16,175 nt of DNA from Hypericibacter sp963696655 (GCA_963696655.1 CAVOLB010000101.1:1-16175), one strand, 5' to 3'. Shown: positions 1 to 7,951, numbered from the stretch's first letter. Notes: a model not told the origin generated them from the letters alone. Numbers and translations: made by a program.

Positions 1-284
1 GCGATTTTTCCTGGCTGCCGGCAAAGCAGCTGCGCCGCTATGCAAAGCTCTATGGCACCAAAGCGCGCGCCCTGTTAGGAGCCGCGCAGAGGCCGGCCGA
101 TCTGGGCCAAGGCTTCGGCTCCGACCTCTATGCGCGCGAGGTCGACTATCTCATGGACAATGAATGGGCGCTCGCGGCCGACGACATCGTCTGGCGGCGC
201 AGCAAGCTGGGCCTGCGGCTGAGCGCGGCCGAGATCGAGGCGCTCGGCGCCTATATGGCGTCGCGCAAGCCGAGTTGGGTGTGA
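1..284 (+). CDS. glpD: Aerobic glycerol-3-phosphate dehydrogenase, C-terminal fragment
   Basis: This is the 3' end of a gene that enters from the left. The reading frame starts at base 3 and stops with TGA at 282-284, giving about 93 residues. The stretch LYAREVDYLMDNEWALAADD followed by IVWRRSKLGL is the typical C-terminal helical domain of GlpD, the membrane-associated FAD enzyme that oxidises sn-glycerol-3-phosphate to dihydroxyacetone phosphate and passes electrons to quinone. The FAD domain lies outside the window. The next gene is on the other strand and convergent, with a palindromic repeat between them, so glpD is probably not part of the catabolic locus to its right. The family call is firm. 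The exact paralogue cannot be checked from a fragment. Confidence 0.85.
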   Translation, partial: DFSWLPAKQLRRYAKLYGTKARALLGAAQRPADLGQGFGSDLYAREVDYLMDNEWALAADDIVWRRSKLGLRLSAAEIEALGAYMASRKPSWV

Positions 285-303
285 CGCGCAGCGTGCTTCA
301 CGC

Positions 304-447
304 CCCCTCCCCTTGCGGGAGGGGGTAGGGGGAGGGGTGACGCTTGGGAGGTTTTACCAAGGAAGTTCAGCCCCCGGTCACTTCGCTTGCGGGAGGCATT
401 CCCCTCCCCGCTCGCTGCGCTCGCCGCCCCTCCCGCAAGGGGAGGGG
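304..447. repeat. Composite inverted repeat between convergent genes, possible two-way terminator
   Basis: Two 21-base arms, 304-324 and 427-447, are perfect reverse complements. Each arm is also a small hairpin, with a C-rich CCCCTCCCC side and a GGGAGGGG side around a short TTGC or GCAA loop. The roughly 100-base centre holds further G/C-rich runs, such as the one near 327-337. It lies between the stops of glpD (plus) and the BKACE gene (minus), so either hairpin could end transcription from both sides, though no clear U-run follows. Repeats of the same design are at 12894-13056 and 15234-15448. Confidence 0.75.
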
Positions 448-474
448 CCGTGGTTTCTTTCGGCAGCCGTCGCT

Positions 475-1452
475 TCAAAACGCGACCTTGTCGCCGCCCT
501 TGAGCTTCAGCATGGCGCGGGCCTCGGCGGGGGTGGCGACCTCGAGCGACAGCTCGGTCAGGATGTTGCGGATCTTCTTCACCTGGTCGGCATTGCTCTT
601 GGCGAGCTGGCCCGGCCCCAGATAGATGCTGTCCTCGAGCCCGACGCGCACATTGGCGCCCATCGTGGCGCCCATGGTCGCGAGCGACATCTGGTGGCGG
701 CCGGCGGCCAGGATCGACCATTGGTAATCGCTGCCGAAGAGGCGGTCGGCGGTGCGGCGCATATGGGAGAGATCCTCGGGATGCGGGCCGATGCCGCCCA
801 GCACGCCGAAGATGGTCTGCACGAAGAGCGGCGGTTCCAAAAGCTTGCGGTCGAGGAAATGGGCCAGCGTGTAGAGATGGCCGACATCGTAGCATTCGCA
901 TTCGAAACGCGTGCCGCAACCCTGGCCCAGCTCCTGGATGAACCGCTCGATCTGGCCGAAGGTGTTGCTGACGATCAGGTCCTTGGTCTTCTCGACATAA
1001 GCCTTCTCCCACTCATGCTGCCATTTGTCGATCTTCTGGGTGATGTGGAAGATGCCGAAATTCATCGAGCCCATATTGAGCGAGCAGAGCTCGGGCTTGG
1101 CGCGCAAGGGCGCCGCCAGCCGGTCCTCCATGGTCATGCCGAGCGAGCCGCCGGTGGTGATGTTGATCACCGCGTCGGTGTTCTGCTTGATGCGCGGCAG
1201 GAACTGCATGAAGACGTCGGCGCTGGGCGTGGGCCTGCCGTCCTTCGGATCGCGCGCATGGAGATGGATGATCGAGGCCCCGGCCTCGGCGGCCGCGATC
1301 GACTCTTTCGCGATCTGGTCGGGTGTGATCGGGAGATAGGGCGTCATGGTCGGGGTGTGGACCGAGCCGGTCACGGCGCAGGTGATGATGACCTTGCGGG
1401 AAGCCTTGCCGTCCTTGGCGACGGCGCCGGCAGCGGCGCTGCTGGTTGTCAT
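475..1452 (-). CDS. Beta-keto acid cleavage enzyme (BKACE, DUF849 family)
   Basis: The 325-residue protein is full length for the BKACE family. These Zn-dependent TIM-barrel enzymes condense a beta-keto acid with acetyl-CoA and split it into acetoacetate and a new CoA ester. Visible signatures are CAVTGSVHTPTMTPYLP near the N-terminus (residues 25-41), the metal-binding HLHAR motif (H63, H65), and RVGLED at 269-274. R269, E273 and D274 have the spacing of the Arg, metal-binding Glu and Asp of the prototype Kce. The family includes enzymes for 3-keto-5-aminohexanoate and dehydrocarnitine; the substrate here is not readable. About the first 18 residues are a low-complexity Ala/Ser/Lys stretch, and the ribosome site before the ATG is weak, so the start is less certain than the rest. 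It is divergent from the aminotransferase unit across 209 bases holding a palindromic operator candidate. Confidence 0.9.
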   Translation of the reverse strand: MTTSSAAAGAVAKDGKASRKVIITCAVTGSVHTPTMTPYLPITPDQIAKESIAAAEAGASIIHLHARDPKDGRPTPSADVFMQFLPRIKQNTDAVINITTGGSLGMTMEDRLAAPLRAKPELCSLNMGSMNFGIFHITQKIDKWQHEWEKAYVEKTKDLIVSNTFGQIERFIQELGQGCGTRFECECYDVGHLYTLAHFLDRKLLEPPLFVQTIFGVLGGIGPHPEDLSHMRRTADRLFGSDYQWSILAAGRHQMSLATMGATMGANVRVGLEDSIYLGPGQLAKSNADQVKKIRNILTELSLEVATPAEARAMLKLKGGDKVAF

Positions 1453-1525
1453 GGCGCGGGATCCGATCTGGCTGAAAAAAGGGTCTTCGAACAGGGGGCT
1501 GGGGTCGGAAAATCCGGTCCCAGCC

Positions 1526-1573
1526 TTGACTCGCTGATGATACGGACCATAGCATCACAGATTACGTGATCAC
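1526..1573 (+). promoter_or_regulatory. Promoter of the aminotransferase unit with GTGATCAC operator
   Basis: TTGACT (1526-1531) is followed after 16 bases by CATAGC (1548-1553); a -10 read as TAGCAT, shifted by two bases, is equally possible. Twelve bases later comes the perfect palindrome GTGATCAC (1566-1573). A further ATCAC half-site (1554-1558) faces GTGAT (1566-1570). The same elements with identical spacing occur on the minus strand at 9164-9117 beside the GntR gene. The palindrome would sit at about the transcription start, so a bound repressor would block initiation. A transcript from here has a leader of about 100 bases before the ATG at 1662. Confidence 0.65.
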
Positions 1574-1575
1574 AA
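1546..1575 (-). promoter_or_regulatory. Possible BKACE promoter overlapping the same operator
   Basis: On the minus strand, TTGTGA (1575-1570) and TATGGT (1551-1546) are 18 bases apart and point toward the BKACE gene. The first element overlaps the GTGATCAC palindrome, so one bound regulator could control both divergent genes. The boxes are only partial matches to the sigma-70 consensus, so this is a weak prediction. Confidence 0.35.
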
Positions 1576-1661
1576 GCGCGGGGAGGGCGCGGCGGCGATT
1601 TCGGGGGCCCTCCGGGTTCCCGGCGCTGAGCCAGGCCCGGCGGCGCATAGCGGAGCTTTCC

Positions 1662-3014
1662 ATGTCGGCCACGGGCCTCGCCTCTCGCAGCAGCAACCAG
1701 AACCTGACCTCCGCTCTCCGCGAGGCCGAAGACCGATATATCCAGGCCAACCCGAAAAGCGCCGCGATCCATGGCGCGAGCCAGGCGGCGATGCCGGGCG
1801 GGAACACCCGCACAACGCTGCACTACTCGCCCTTTCCGGTCTGCATCCGGACGGCCGAAGGCGCGCGGGTGACGGACGTCGACGGCCACAGCTATGTCGA
1901 CTTCATCAACGAATATACCGCGGGCGTGCTCGGTCATTCCGATCCGGCGGTCAAGGCGGCCCTGACCCAGGCCATCGCCGACGGCCTGACGCTGGGCGGC
2001 CCCAGCATCTATGAGCATGAGCTGGCCGGGATCATCTCCTCGCGTTTCCGCTCGATGGAGCGCCTGCGCTTCTGCAATTCCGGCACCGAGGCCAATCTCC
2101 TGGCGCTGGCGACGGCGCGCCATGTGACGGGGCGGCCGGCCGTGCTGGTGTTCGACGGCGCCTATCACGGCAGCATGCTCTATTTCAGCCATGGCGCCTC
2201 GCCGCTCAACATGCCGATTCCATTCTTCTCGGCTCCCTATAACGACGCGGCGGCGGCGGTGAAGGCGATCGAGCGTCACGCGCATGAGCTGGCGGCTGTT
2301 ATCGTCGAGCCGCTGCAGGGCGGGGCCGGGGCCATTCCCGGCGACCCAGCCTTCATGGCGGCCTTGCGCGATACGACGAGAAAGCACGCTATCGTCTTCA
2401 TCATGGACGAGGTCATGACGTCGCGGCTCTCGCCCTCGGGCGTCCAGGGCCGCCTGGGGATCAAGCCCGACATGACCACGCTCGGCAAATATGTCGGCGG
2501 CGGCATGACCATCGGCGCCTTCGGCGGGCGCGCGGACATCATGGAGCGCTTCAACCCCACGGCCCCCAATGCCCTGCCGCATGGCGGCACCTTCAACAAC
2601 AATGTGCTGGCGATGGCGGCGGGCCATGCCGCCTTCACCAAGGTGCTGACGCCCGAGGCCATCGACCGGATGAATGCGCGCGGCGACGAGCTGCGCCAGC
2701 GGATCAACGGCCTCGCTGCGGCGCGCGGGCTCGCCGTCCAGGCCACCGGCCTGGGCTCGATCTTCGGCATCCATTTCCACCGCGGGCCGATCCGCAACGG
2801 CCACGATCTCGACGAGGGCGAGCGCGGCCGCGAGATCGGCGATCTGAAGACGCTGTTCCAGCTCGACATGATGGCGCAGGGCCACTACATCAACCGGCGC
2901 ATTCTCGGCAATCTCTCGCTGCAGACCAGTGCCGCGGACCTGACCGCGTTCCTCGCGGCGCTCGAGGAGTTCCTCGACAATCGCGCCGCGCTGATCCAGA
3001 GCACCGTCGCGTGA
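1662..3014 (+). CDS. Class III PLP aminotransferase, beta-amino acid aminotransferase-like
   Basis: The start is set at 1662: GGAG lies seven bases upstream and the family similarity begins soon after; upstream extension of the frame reads as low-quality sequence and would begin inside the operator. The 450-residue protein is a fold-type I aminotransferase of the glutamate-semialdehyde mutase-like branch. NSGTEAN (139-145) and GAYHG (166-170) bind the cofactor, D249-E250 lie in the PLP ring site, and K276 in LGKYVGGG is the Schiff-base lysine. Several stretches (EYTAGVLGHS, RLRFCNSGTEANL, MDEVMTSRLSPSG, GGTFNNNV) closely match what I recall of Variovorax beta-phenylalanine aminotransferase. 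R50 (PGGNTR) and R413 occupy the positions of the two Arg residues that hold the substrate carboxylate there. A beta-amino acid to beta-keto acid reaction would feed the adjacent BKACE. Family certain; substrate class inferred. Confidence 0.88.
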   Translation: MSATGLASRSSNQNLTSALREAEDRYIQANPKSAAIHGASQAAMPGGNTRTTLHYSPFPVCIRTAEGARVTDVDGHSYVDFINEYTAGVLGHSDPAVKAALTQAIADGLTLGGPSIYEHELAGIISSRFRSMERLRFCNSGTEANLLALATARHVTGRPAVLVFDGAYHGSMLYFSHGASPLNMPIPFFSAPYNDAAAAVKAIERHAHELAAVIVEPLQGGAGAIPGDPAFMAALRDTTRKHAIVFIMDEVMTSRLSPSGVQGRLGIKPDMTTLGKYVGGGMTIGAFGGRADIMERFNPTAPNALPHGGTFNNNVLAMAAGHAAFTKVLTPEAIDRMNARGDELRQRINGLAAARGLAVQATGLGSIFGIHFHRGPIRNGHDLDEGERGREIGDLKTLFQLDMMAQGHYINRRILGNLSLQTSAADLTAFLAALEEFLDNRAALIQSTVA

Positions 3015-3076
3015 CAGCGCAGACGCAGATCTGCCGCCTTCATCCCTTGCGCTAGCGACCCGGAGGTCATTTCGTC

Positions 3077-5422
3077 ATGGCGGATTCACTGCCGAGCCAC
3101 GCCCGTGTCGTCGTCATCGGTGCCGGCGTGGTCGGTTCTAGCGTCGCCTATCATCTGGCGGCGCAAGGCTGCAAGGATGTGGTGCTGCTGGAGCGCTCCA
3201 AGATCGGCAGCGGCACCAGTTGGCATGCGGCCGGCAATATGGAGACCTACCGCGCGGACCCGCTGATCGGCGACATGATCCGTTACGGCGTGGATTTCTA
3301 CCCCCGGATCGAGGCCGAGACCGGACAGGCCCTCGGCTGGCGCCGCTCGGGCCGGGTCATGTACACCTGCGACCCCGATCGGGTGGCCTATTTCAAAGGG
3401 CTGCCGGCGCTGGGAGAGGCGCGGGACGTCGAGATCGAATATCAGACCCCGCGCCAGGTCCTGGAGAAGCTGCCGGTCATCACCGACAAGGGCATCCTGG
3501 CCGGCGCCTGGATCCCGAGCGACGGGCGCATCAACCCGACCGATCTCGCGACCGCGATGGCGCGCGGCGCCAAGATGCGCGGTGTCAAAATCGTCGAGGA
3601 CACGCCCGTCACCGGCATGACGACCCGCAATGGCCGCATCGCCTCGGTCTCGACCGACAAGGGGGAGATCAAATGCGAAGCGATCGTGATCGCCTCGGGC
3701 CTCTGGTCGGCGCATCTGGGCGCCATGATCGGCGTCAGGATCCCGCTGCACGCGGTCCAGCATCACTACATTCTGACCAAGCCGATCGGTATCGTGACCC
3801 GCGATCTGCCGCTCTTCATCTCCTATGACGAGCTGATCTATGGCCGCGAGGATGTCGGCGGGCTGCTGGTCGGGTTCTTCGACAAGCATGCGATCCCGGT
3901 GGGTCCCGGCGACCTGCCGCGCGACTTCTCCTTCGGTCTCCTCGACAGCAACTGGAACCAGATCGAAGCCAACATGCAGATCGCGCTGGAACGCTTTCCG
4001 GTGCTGCACAATGCCGAGATCCGGACGCTACTGAACGGGCCGGAGAGCTTCACGCCCGACATGCAGATGCTGCTGGGCGAGGCGCCGGCAGTCCGCGGCT
4101 GCTATCTCGCCTGCGGGATGAATTCGAGCGGCATCGCGCTCTCGGCGGCGGCCGGCAAGCTCACCGCCGAATGGATCCTCGAAGGCCGCCCCAGCCTCGA
4201 CGCCACCAAGCTCGATATCCGCCGCTTCGCCGACAGCCAGAGCATCACCCGCTTCGCCCGCGACCGCGCGAGCGAGGTGGTCACCCATATGTGCAAGTTC
4301 GCGGCGCCGGATCTGGATTTCACCGATGCGCGCGGCCTCCGCCGCTCGCCCCTGCATGCCGCCCTGGCGGCGAAGGGCGCGCGGTTCGTCACGGTGCAGC
4401 AATGGGAGCGGCCGATCTGGTTCGCCGAGCATGGTGCCGGCGATCTGAGCTCGGTCGGGGCCGAGATCACCGCGGCCGAGAGCACGGTCGCGCTGTTCGA
4501 CCGGTCGAGCGATGCGAAGTTCCTGGTCGAAGGCCCGCGCGCCGGCTCGCTGGTGGCAAAGCTGAGCGGGGCTGCCGGCGATCTGCCGGTCGGCGGCGTT
4601 CGTTTCGCGCCGATGCTCAATGCCAAAGGCGGGGTCGAGGTGCTGGCCGGCGTCGCGCGGCTGTCGGATCAGCGCTGGCTGCTGCTGAGCGAGCCCGAGC
4701 AGGCGACAAGGCTGCGCTCCTGGGCGGAATGGCATCGCCCGGTCGCCGGCGCCACTTTGACTGATGTCACCTCGGGCTGGGCCGCGGTCGCGCTCGCCGG
4801 GCCCCATTCGCATGCCCTGATCCATGAGCTCGCCGCCCGCAAGGTCGATCTCGCCGGATCGGTCCAGCAGGTCGATCTCGGCTATGCGCCGGCGATGTCG
4901 GTGCCGTGGCTGCGATCGTTCGGAGCCTATCTGCTGGTGCCCACGGAGTTCGCGGCCGATCTTTATGAACGGCTGGTGGAGACAGGGAAGGGGCATGGCC
5001 TGCGCCATGCCGGCTCCCTGGCGGCGGCGGCATTGGCGACGCGCCACGGCGTGCCGCAGTTCGGCGCCGAGGCCAGCCCGCAAATCGCGGCGGTCGCTTC
5101 CGGTCTCGACCGCCTGCTCGATGTCGAGGGCAATCACGGTTTCATCGGCCGCACCGCGGTGATCCGCGACCGCAAGCGGCAGAAGGGCCGCGAGGTCCGG
5201 ACCTTCACCGCGGCGATCGCGGCGCCGTCGATCTTCACCAGCGCGCCGGTGCTCCTGCGCGACCGGCTGGTCGGCTATGTCACCAGCGGCGCCGTCATCC
5301 CGACCCTGGGCAAGGCGATGCTGATGGGGCTGATCGACCGCAAGGCGGATCCGCTGGCCTGCCAGGTCCTGCTGCAAGGCGAGAAATATCCGCTCACCCC
5401 CTGGGACAGGACGGGGCTGTGA
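3077..5422 (+). CDS. FAD-dependent oxidoreductase fused to a GcvT-like domain (DMGDH/SARDH family)
   Basis: This 781-residue protein has the layout of dimethylglycine and sarcosine dehydrogenases. Residues 9-370 are a DAO-type FAD domain with GAGVVG (15-20), E39 for the ribose, and GTSWHAAG (46-53), whose H50 matches the histidine that carries covalent FAD in these enzymes. GPESFTPDMQ (321-330) is another family mark. Residues about 373-450 are the linking domain (RSPLHAAL, WERPIWFA), and about 455-775 form the GcvT-like fold. Such enzymes oxidise N-methyl amines, and the C-terminal domain normally captures the one-carbon unit on tetrahydrofolate. Here that domain is decayed: the catalytic Asp position of GcvT (after KGG at 517-519) is L523, and the usual LRLEKGYR region reads AALATRHG (650-657). 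GGAGG at 3062-3066 precedes the ATG, 62 bases after the aminotransferase. An amine dehydrogenase or oxidase is likely; the substrate is unknown. Confidence 0.87.
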   Translation: MADSLPSHARVVVIGAGVVGSSVAYHLAAQGCKDVVLLERSKIGSGTSWHAAGNMETYRADPLIGDMIRYGVDFYPRIEAETGQALGWRRSGRVMYTCDPDRVAYFKGLPALGEARDVEIEYQTPRQVLEKLPVITDKGILAGAWIPSDGRINPTDLATAMARGAKMRGVKIVEDTPVTGMTTRNGRIASVSTDKGEIKCEAIVIASGLWSAHLGAMIGVRIPLHAVQHHYILTKPIGIVTRDLPLFISYDELIYGREDVGGLLVGFFDKHAIPVGPGDLPRDFSFGLLDSNWNQIEANMQIALERFPVLHNAEIRTLLNGPESFTPDMQMLLGEAPAVRGCYLACGMNSSGIALSAAAGKLTAEWILEGRPSLDATKLDIRRFADSQSITRFARDRASEVVTHMCKFAAPDLDFTDARGLRRSPLHAALAAKGARFVTVQQWERPIWFAEHGAGDLSSVGAEITAAESTVALFDRSSDAKFLVEGPRAGSLVAKLSGAAGDLPVGGVRFAPMLNAKGGVEVLAGVARLSDQRWLLLSEPEQATRLRSWAEWHRPVAGATLTDVTSGWAAVALAGPHSHALIHELAARKVDLAGSVQQVDLGYAPAMSVPWLRSFGAYLLVPTEFAADLYERLVETGKGHGLRHAGSLAAAALATRHGVPQFGAEASPQIAAVASGLDRLLDVEGNHGFIGRTAVIRDRKRQKGREVRTFTAAIAAPSIFTSAPVLLRDRLVGYVTSGAVIPTLGKAMLMGLIDRKADPLACQVLLQGEKYPLTPWDRTGL

Positions 5423-5495
5423 GAGCCTGAAATCCCGGCGTCACGGGAGCGCTTCGGCTCTTAAGGCCGGCGCTCCTCATAGCGAGGAGGAAACG

Positions 5496-5891
5496 ATGTT
5501 CAAGCGCATACCCAACCAGCTGATCGGCGGCTTCAGCGACGCCGTCGTCGTCGATATGGGCGACTACTCCACCATCTACATCTCCGGCATGATCGGTCAT
5601 GACGCCAGCGGCAAGATCACGGCCAAGGATTTCGAAGGCGAGACCAAACAATGCTGGGACAATATCGCCCGCGGGCTCGAGCGCGCCGGCGCCAGCCTCA
5701 AGGACGTCGTCCGCATCACCGCCTATCTGACCGACCTTGACGACTACGCGGTCTACGCCAAGGCCCGGCGCACCCTCTTCGAGGGCAACCCGCCCGCGAG
5801 TGCCACGGTCCAGGTGGCGGGCCTGCTGCTCAATGCGCGGCTCGAGGTCGATGCCATCGCGATCGTGAAGAACGCCCGCGCCAAGAGCTGA
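5496..5891 (+). CDS. RidA/YjgF/YER057c/UK114 family protein
   Basis: The 131-residue protein has normal RidA length and core motifs (IYISGMIG at 27-34, DVVRITAYLTDL at 70-81, VDAIAIV at 118-124). RidA proteins form trimers and the classic members hydrolyse reactive enamine/imine intermediates made by PLP or flavin enzymes. The arginine essential in E. coli RidA (in the PAR motif) is replaced by S102 in PPASATVQV, and the following Glu position is D119. It therefore belongs with the Rid subfamilies lacking the archetypal deaminase residue and may act differently. A very strong Shine-Dalgarno, AGGAGG at 5485-5490, sits five bases before the ATG, predicting high translation. It lies between the flavoprotein and the second aminotransferase, both possible sources of imines. 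Confidence 0.9.
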   Translation: MFKRIPNQLIGGFSDAVVVDMGDYSTIYISGMIGHDASGKITAKDFEGETKQCWDNIARGLERAGASLKDVVRITAYLTDLDDYAVYAKARRTLFEGNPPASATVQVAGLLLNARLEVDAIAIVKNARAKS

Positions 5892-5927
5892 CGAGACTTC
5901 ATTTCCACCGGGAGCAGGCTTGCCATC

Positions 5928-7190
5928 ATGGCGCTCAACAGCATCGAAGAGACCTATCGCAGCCGCACGCCCAAATCGGCCGCCCTCCTGCAGCGGGCCA
6001 GCCGGTCGCTGCCCGGCGGGCTCACCCGGAATTTCGGCTATTTCCGCCCCTATCCCGTCGTGCAGCAGCGCGGCAACGGACCCTATCTCTGGGATGTCGA
6101 CGGCAATCGTTATGTCGACCTGAACTATAACGGCCTGAGCCTGATCCATGGCCATGCCTACAAGCCGATCGCGCAGGCGCTGGCCAAGGCGACCGAGGAT
6201 GGCTGGGCCTGGCTCGGCACCAACCTGCCGCAGATCGAGTTCGCGGAGGCTTTATGCAAGCGCATCGAGATCTTCGACAAGGTGCTGTTCACCAACTCGG
6301 GCACCGAGGCCAGCATGCTGGCGGTCAAGATGGCGCGCGGCTTCACCAAGCGTCAGCTCATCCTCAAGGCGCATGGCGGCTATCACGGCACCTATAGCGA
6401 TCTCGAGGCAGGCCTGCACGGGCAGGGCGAGATCGCCGGCCATACGCTGCTGGCCGAGTTCAACAACGCGGCGGATTTCGAGCGGGTGCTGGCGCAGCAT
6501 GGCTCGAAGATCGCGGCGGTGGTGCTGGAGCCGGTCATGTATACCGGCGTGGTGATGCCGGCCCTGCCGGGATTTCTCAATCAGGTGCAGGCGGCGGCGC
6601 GCAAGGCCGGGGCGCTCTTCGTGCTCGACGATTGCCTGATGCTGCGCCTCGCGGTCGGCGGCTCGGCCGAGAAGTTCGGGCTCGAGCCCGACATCACCTT
6701 CCTCGGCAAGTTCGTCGGCGGCGGCATGCCGGTCGGCGCCGTGGGCGCGCGCCGGGAGATCATGGACCTCGCCGATCCGGCCAGGGCCGACGGGATCTAT
6801 CACGGCGGTTCCTTCAACGGAAATGTGCTGGCGAGCGTTGCCGGCCGGATCGCCGTCGAGCATCTGACGGCCGAGCGCATCGCGCGCATGGATGCGCAGG
6901 CCGACCGCATCAGGCAGGCGCTGGAGGCCAAAGCGAAGGCGGTGGGGCTGTCGCTCTATGTGCTGTGCGAGGGTTCGGTGATGGGCCTCTATTACTCGGC
7001 GACCAAGCCGAAGCCGGGTTCGGAGCTGCCCAATCCCGACCTCAGCGGCCGCTATCATCTCGCCTGCCTCAACAGGGGCGTGCAGATGGGGCCGGGCGGC
7101 ATGGTCTCGATGTCGACCGCCATGACCGACGAGTCCACGGCCGAGGCGATCGCCGGCATGTGCGCGGCGCTGGAAGATGTGCGGCCCTGA
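5928..7190 (+). CDS. Second class III PLP aminotransferase
   Basis: A 420-residue fold-type I aminotransferase of the glutamate-semialdehyde mutase-like branch, clearly paralogous to the gene at 1662. TNSGTEASML (122-131), GGYHGTY (150-156), LEPVM (200-204), K261 in LGKFVGGGMPVG and HGGSFNGNV (292-300) show the cofactor site. Two differences stand out. The usual Asp-Glu pair of the ring site is D234-D235. The C-terminal Arg that would bind a carboxylate in beta-amino acid aminotransferases (R413 in the other paralogue) is replaced by Gly in MGPGG (387-391), although R34 near the N-terminus is kept. It probably takes a different substrate, or is an aminomutase-like enzyme. It starts 36 bases after RidA and ends 15 bases before the convergent permease stop, with no obvious terminator between. 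Confidence 0.87.
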   Translation: MALNSIEETYRSRTPKSAALLQRASRSLPGGLTRNFGYFRPYPVVQQRGNGPYLWDVDGNRYVDLNYNGLSLIHGHAYKPIAQALAKATEDGWAWLGTNLPQIEFAEALCKRIEIFDKVLFTNSGTEASMLAVKMARGFTKRQLILKAHGGYHGTYSDLEAGLHGQGEIAGHTLLAEFNNAADFERVLAQHGSKIAAVVLEPVMYTGVVMPALPGFLNQVQAAARKAGALFVLDDCLMLRLAVGGSAEKFGLEPDITFLGKFVGGGMPVGAVGARREIMDLADPARADGIYHGGSFNGNVLASVAGRIAVEHLTAERIARMDAQADRIRQALEAKAKAVGLSLYVLCEGSVMGLYYSATKPKPGSELPNPDLSGRYHLACLNRGVQMGPGGMVSMSTAMTDESTAEAIAGMCAALEDVRP

Positions 7191-7205
7191 GCCGCGCTGC
7201 CTTCG

Positions 7206-7874
7206 TCAGACGCGCAGATAGGCCGGCCGCAGCTTGACCTCGAGCCAGGTGATGGTGCGGGCGGCGCCCAGGCTCATGATGTAGTAGATCAGCCCCACCA
7301 GCATGTAGGTGTCCATGCTGCGGAAGGTGGCCGAGATGATGTAGTTGCCGTGGCGCAGCAGCTCCTCGACCGAGATGAAGGAGACCAGCGCGCAGTCCTT
7401 CAGGAGCGAAATGAAATAGCCGCCGACCGTCGGGAGCGCGATCACGGCCGCCTGCGGCAGGATCACCTTGCGATAGATCTGCGTGCGCTTCATGCCGAGC
7501 GCCAGGCCCGCCTGCATCTGGCCCGTGTCGATCGCCAGGATCGCGGCGCGGAATACCTCGCTGAGATAGGCCCCGAGATTGAAGCTCAATCCCACCACGC
7601 CGGCCCAGAAGGCGGGGAGGCGGATGCCGACCTCGGGCAGGGTGAAATAGACGAACAGCAGGATCACGATCAGCGGCACGCCGCGGCAGATATTGACATA
7701 GACCCGCACGACGAACTTGAAGACCTTGCCGCCGGCGATGGCGCCGATCGCGGAGATCACGCCGATGGCGATGCCGAGGATCATGGAGCAGAAGGTGAGC
7801 TCCAGCGTGACCAGCGCGCCGCTGAGCAGGAAGGGCAGGTATTTCGGAACGAACTCGGTGATGAAATAGATCAC
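7206..7874 (-). CDS. Polar amino acid ABC transporter permease (HisM/GlnP type)
   Basis: The 222-residue inner-membrane protein has several hydrophobic segments (about 14-42, 52-80, 88-104, 143-158, 188-204) and the conserved cytoplasmic EAA loop from EVFRAAI (106-112) to GMKRTQIYRKVILPQA (127-142), which docks onto the ATPase. PRODUCT length and the N-terminal pattern LLSGALVTLELT are usual for the HisM/GlnP branch of amino acid importers. The start is GTG, preceded by an AAGGG about ten bases upstream. It lies 130 bases downstream of the binding-protein gene on the same strand, with a strong hairpin in the gap. No second permease and no ATP-binding gene are present nearby, so it either forms a homodimer or works with parts encoded elsewhere. 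Confidence 0.9.
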   Translation of the reverse strand: MIYFITEFVPKYLPFLLSGALVTLELTFCSMILGIAIGVISAIGAIAGGKVFKFVVRVYVNICRGVPLIVILLFVYFTLPEVGIRLPAFWAGVVGLSFNLGAYLSEVFRAAILAIDTGQMQAGLALGMKRTQIYRKVILPQAAVIALPTVGGYFISLLKDCALVSFISVEELLRHGNYIISATFRSMDTYMLVGLIYYIMSLGAARTITWLEVKLRPAYLRV

Positions 7875-7915
7875 GGGGGAAACACCCTTCTCGAGGAGCG
7901 CGGGGCCGGATAAAG

Positions 7916-7950
7916 GACGGGCGCCGCGGCTGGGGGCCGCGACGCCCGTC
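7916..7950 (-). promoter_or_regulatory. Strong hairpin between binding-protein and permease genes
   Basis: Arms 7916-7930 and 7936-7950 form a 15-base stem with one non-Watson-Crick position and a 5-base loop. It lies inside the minus-strand transcript after the binding-protein stop and before the permease start. There is no U-run, so RNA stabilisation or partial termination is more likely than a full stop. That would give more binding protein than permease, as is common for ABC importers. Confidence 0.6.
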
Positions 7951-7951
7951 G

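Noticed and set aside
1566..1661. Extended N-terminus of the first aminotransferase from a GTG start
   Set aside because: It begins inside the operator palindrome, is Arg/Gly-rich, and the ATG at 1662 has its own GGAG site.
1449..2885. Long minus-strand open frame of 478 codons opposite the first aminotransferase
   Set aside because: It is the antisense shadow of a well-supported gene in GC-rich DNA and has an Arg/Ala/His-rich composition without motifs. Similar shadows opposite the flavoprotein (4028-5377) and the hydrolase (11206-12663) were dropped for the same reason.
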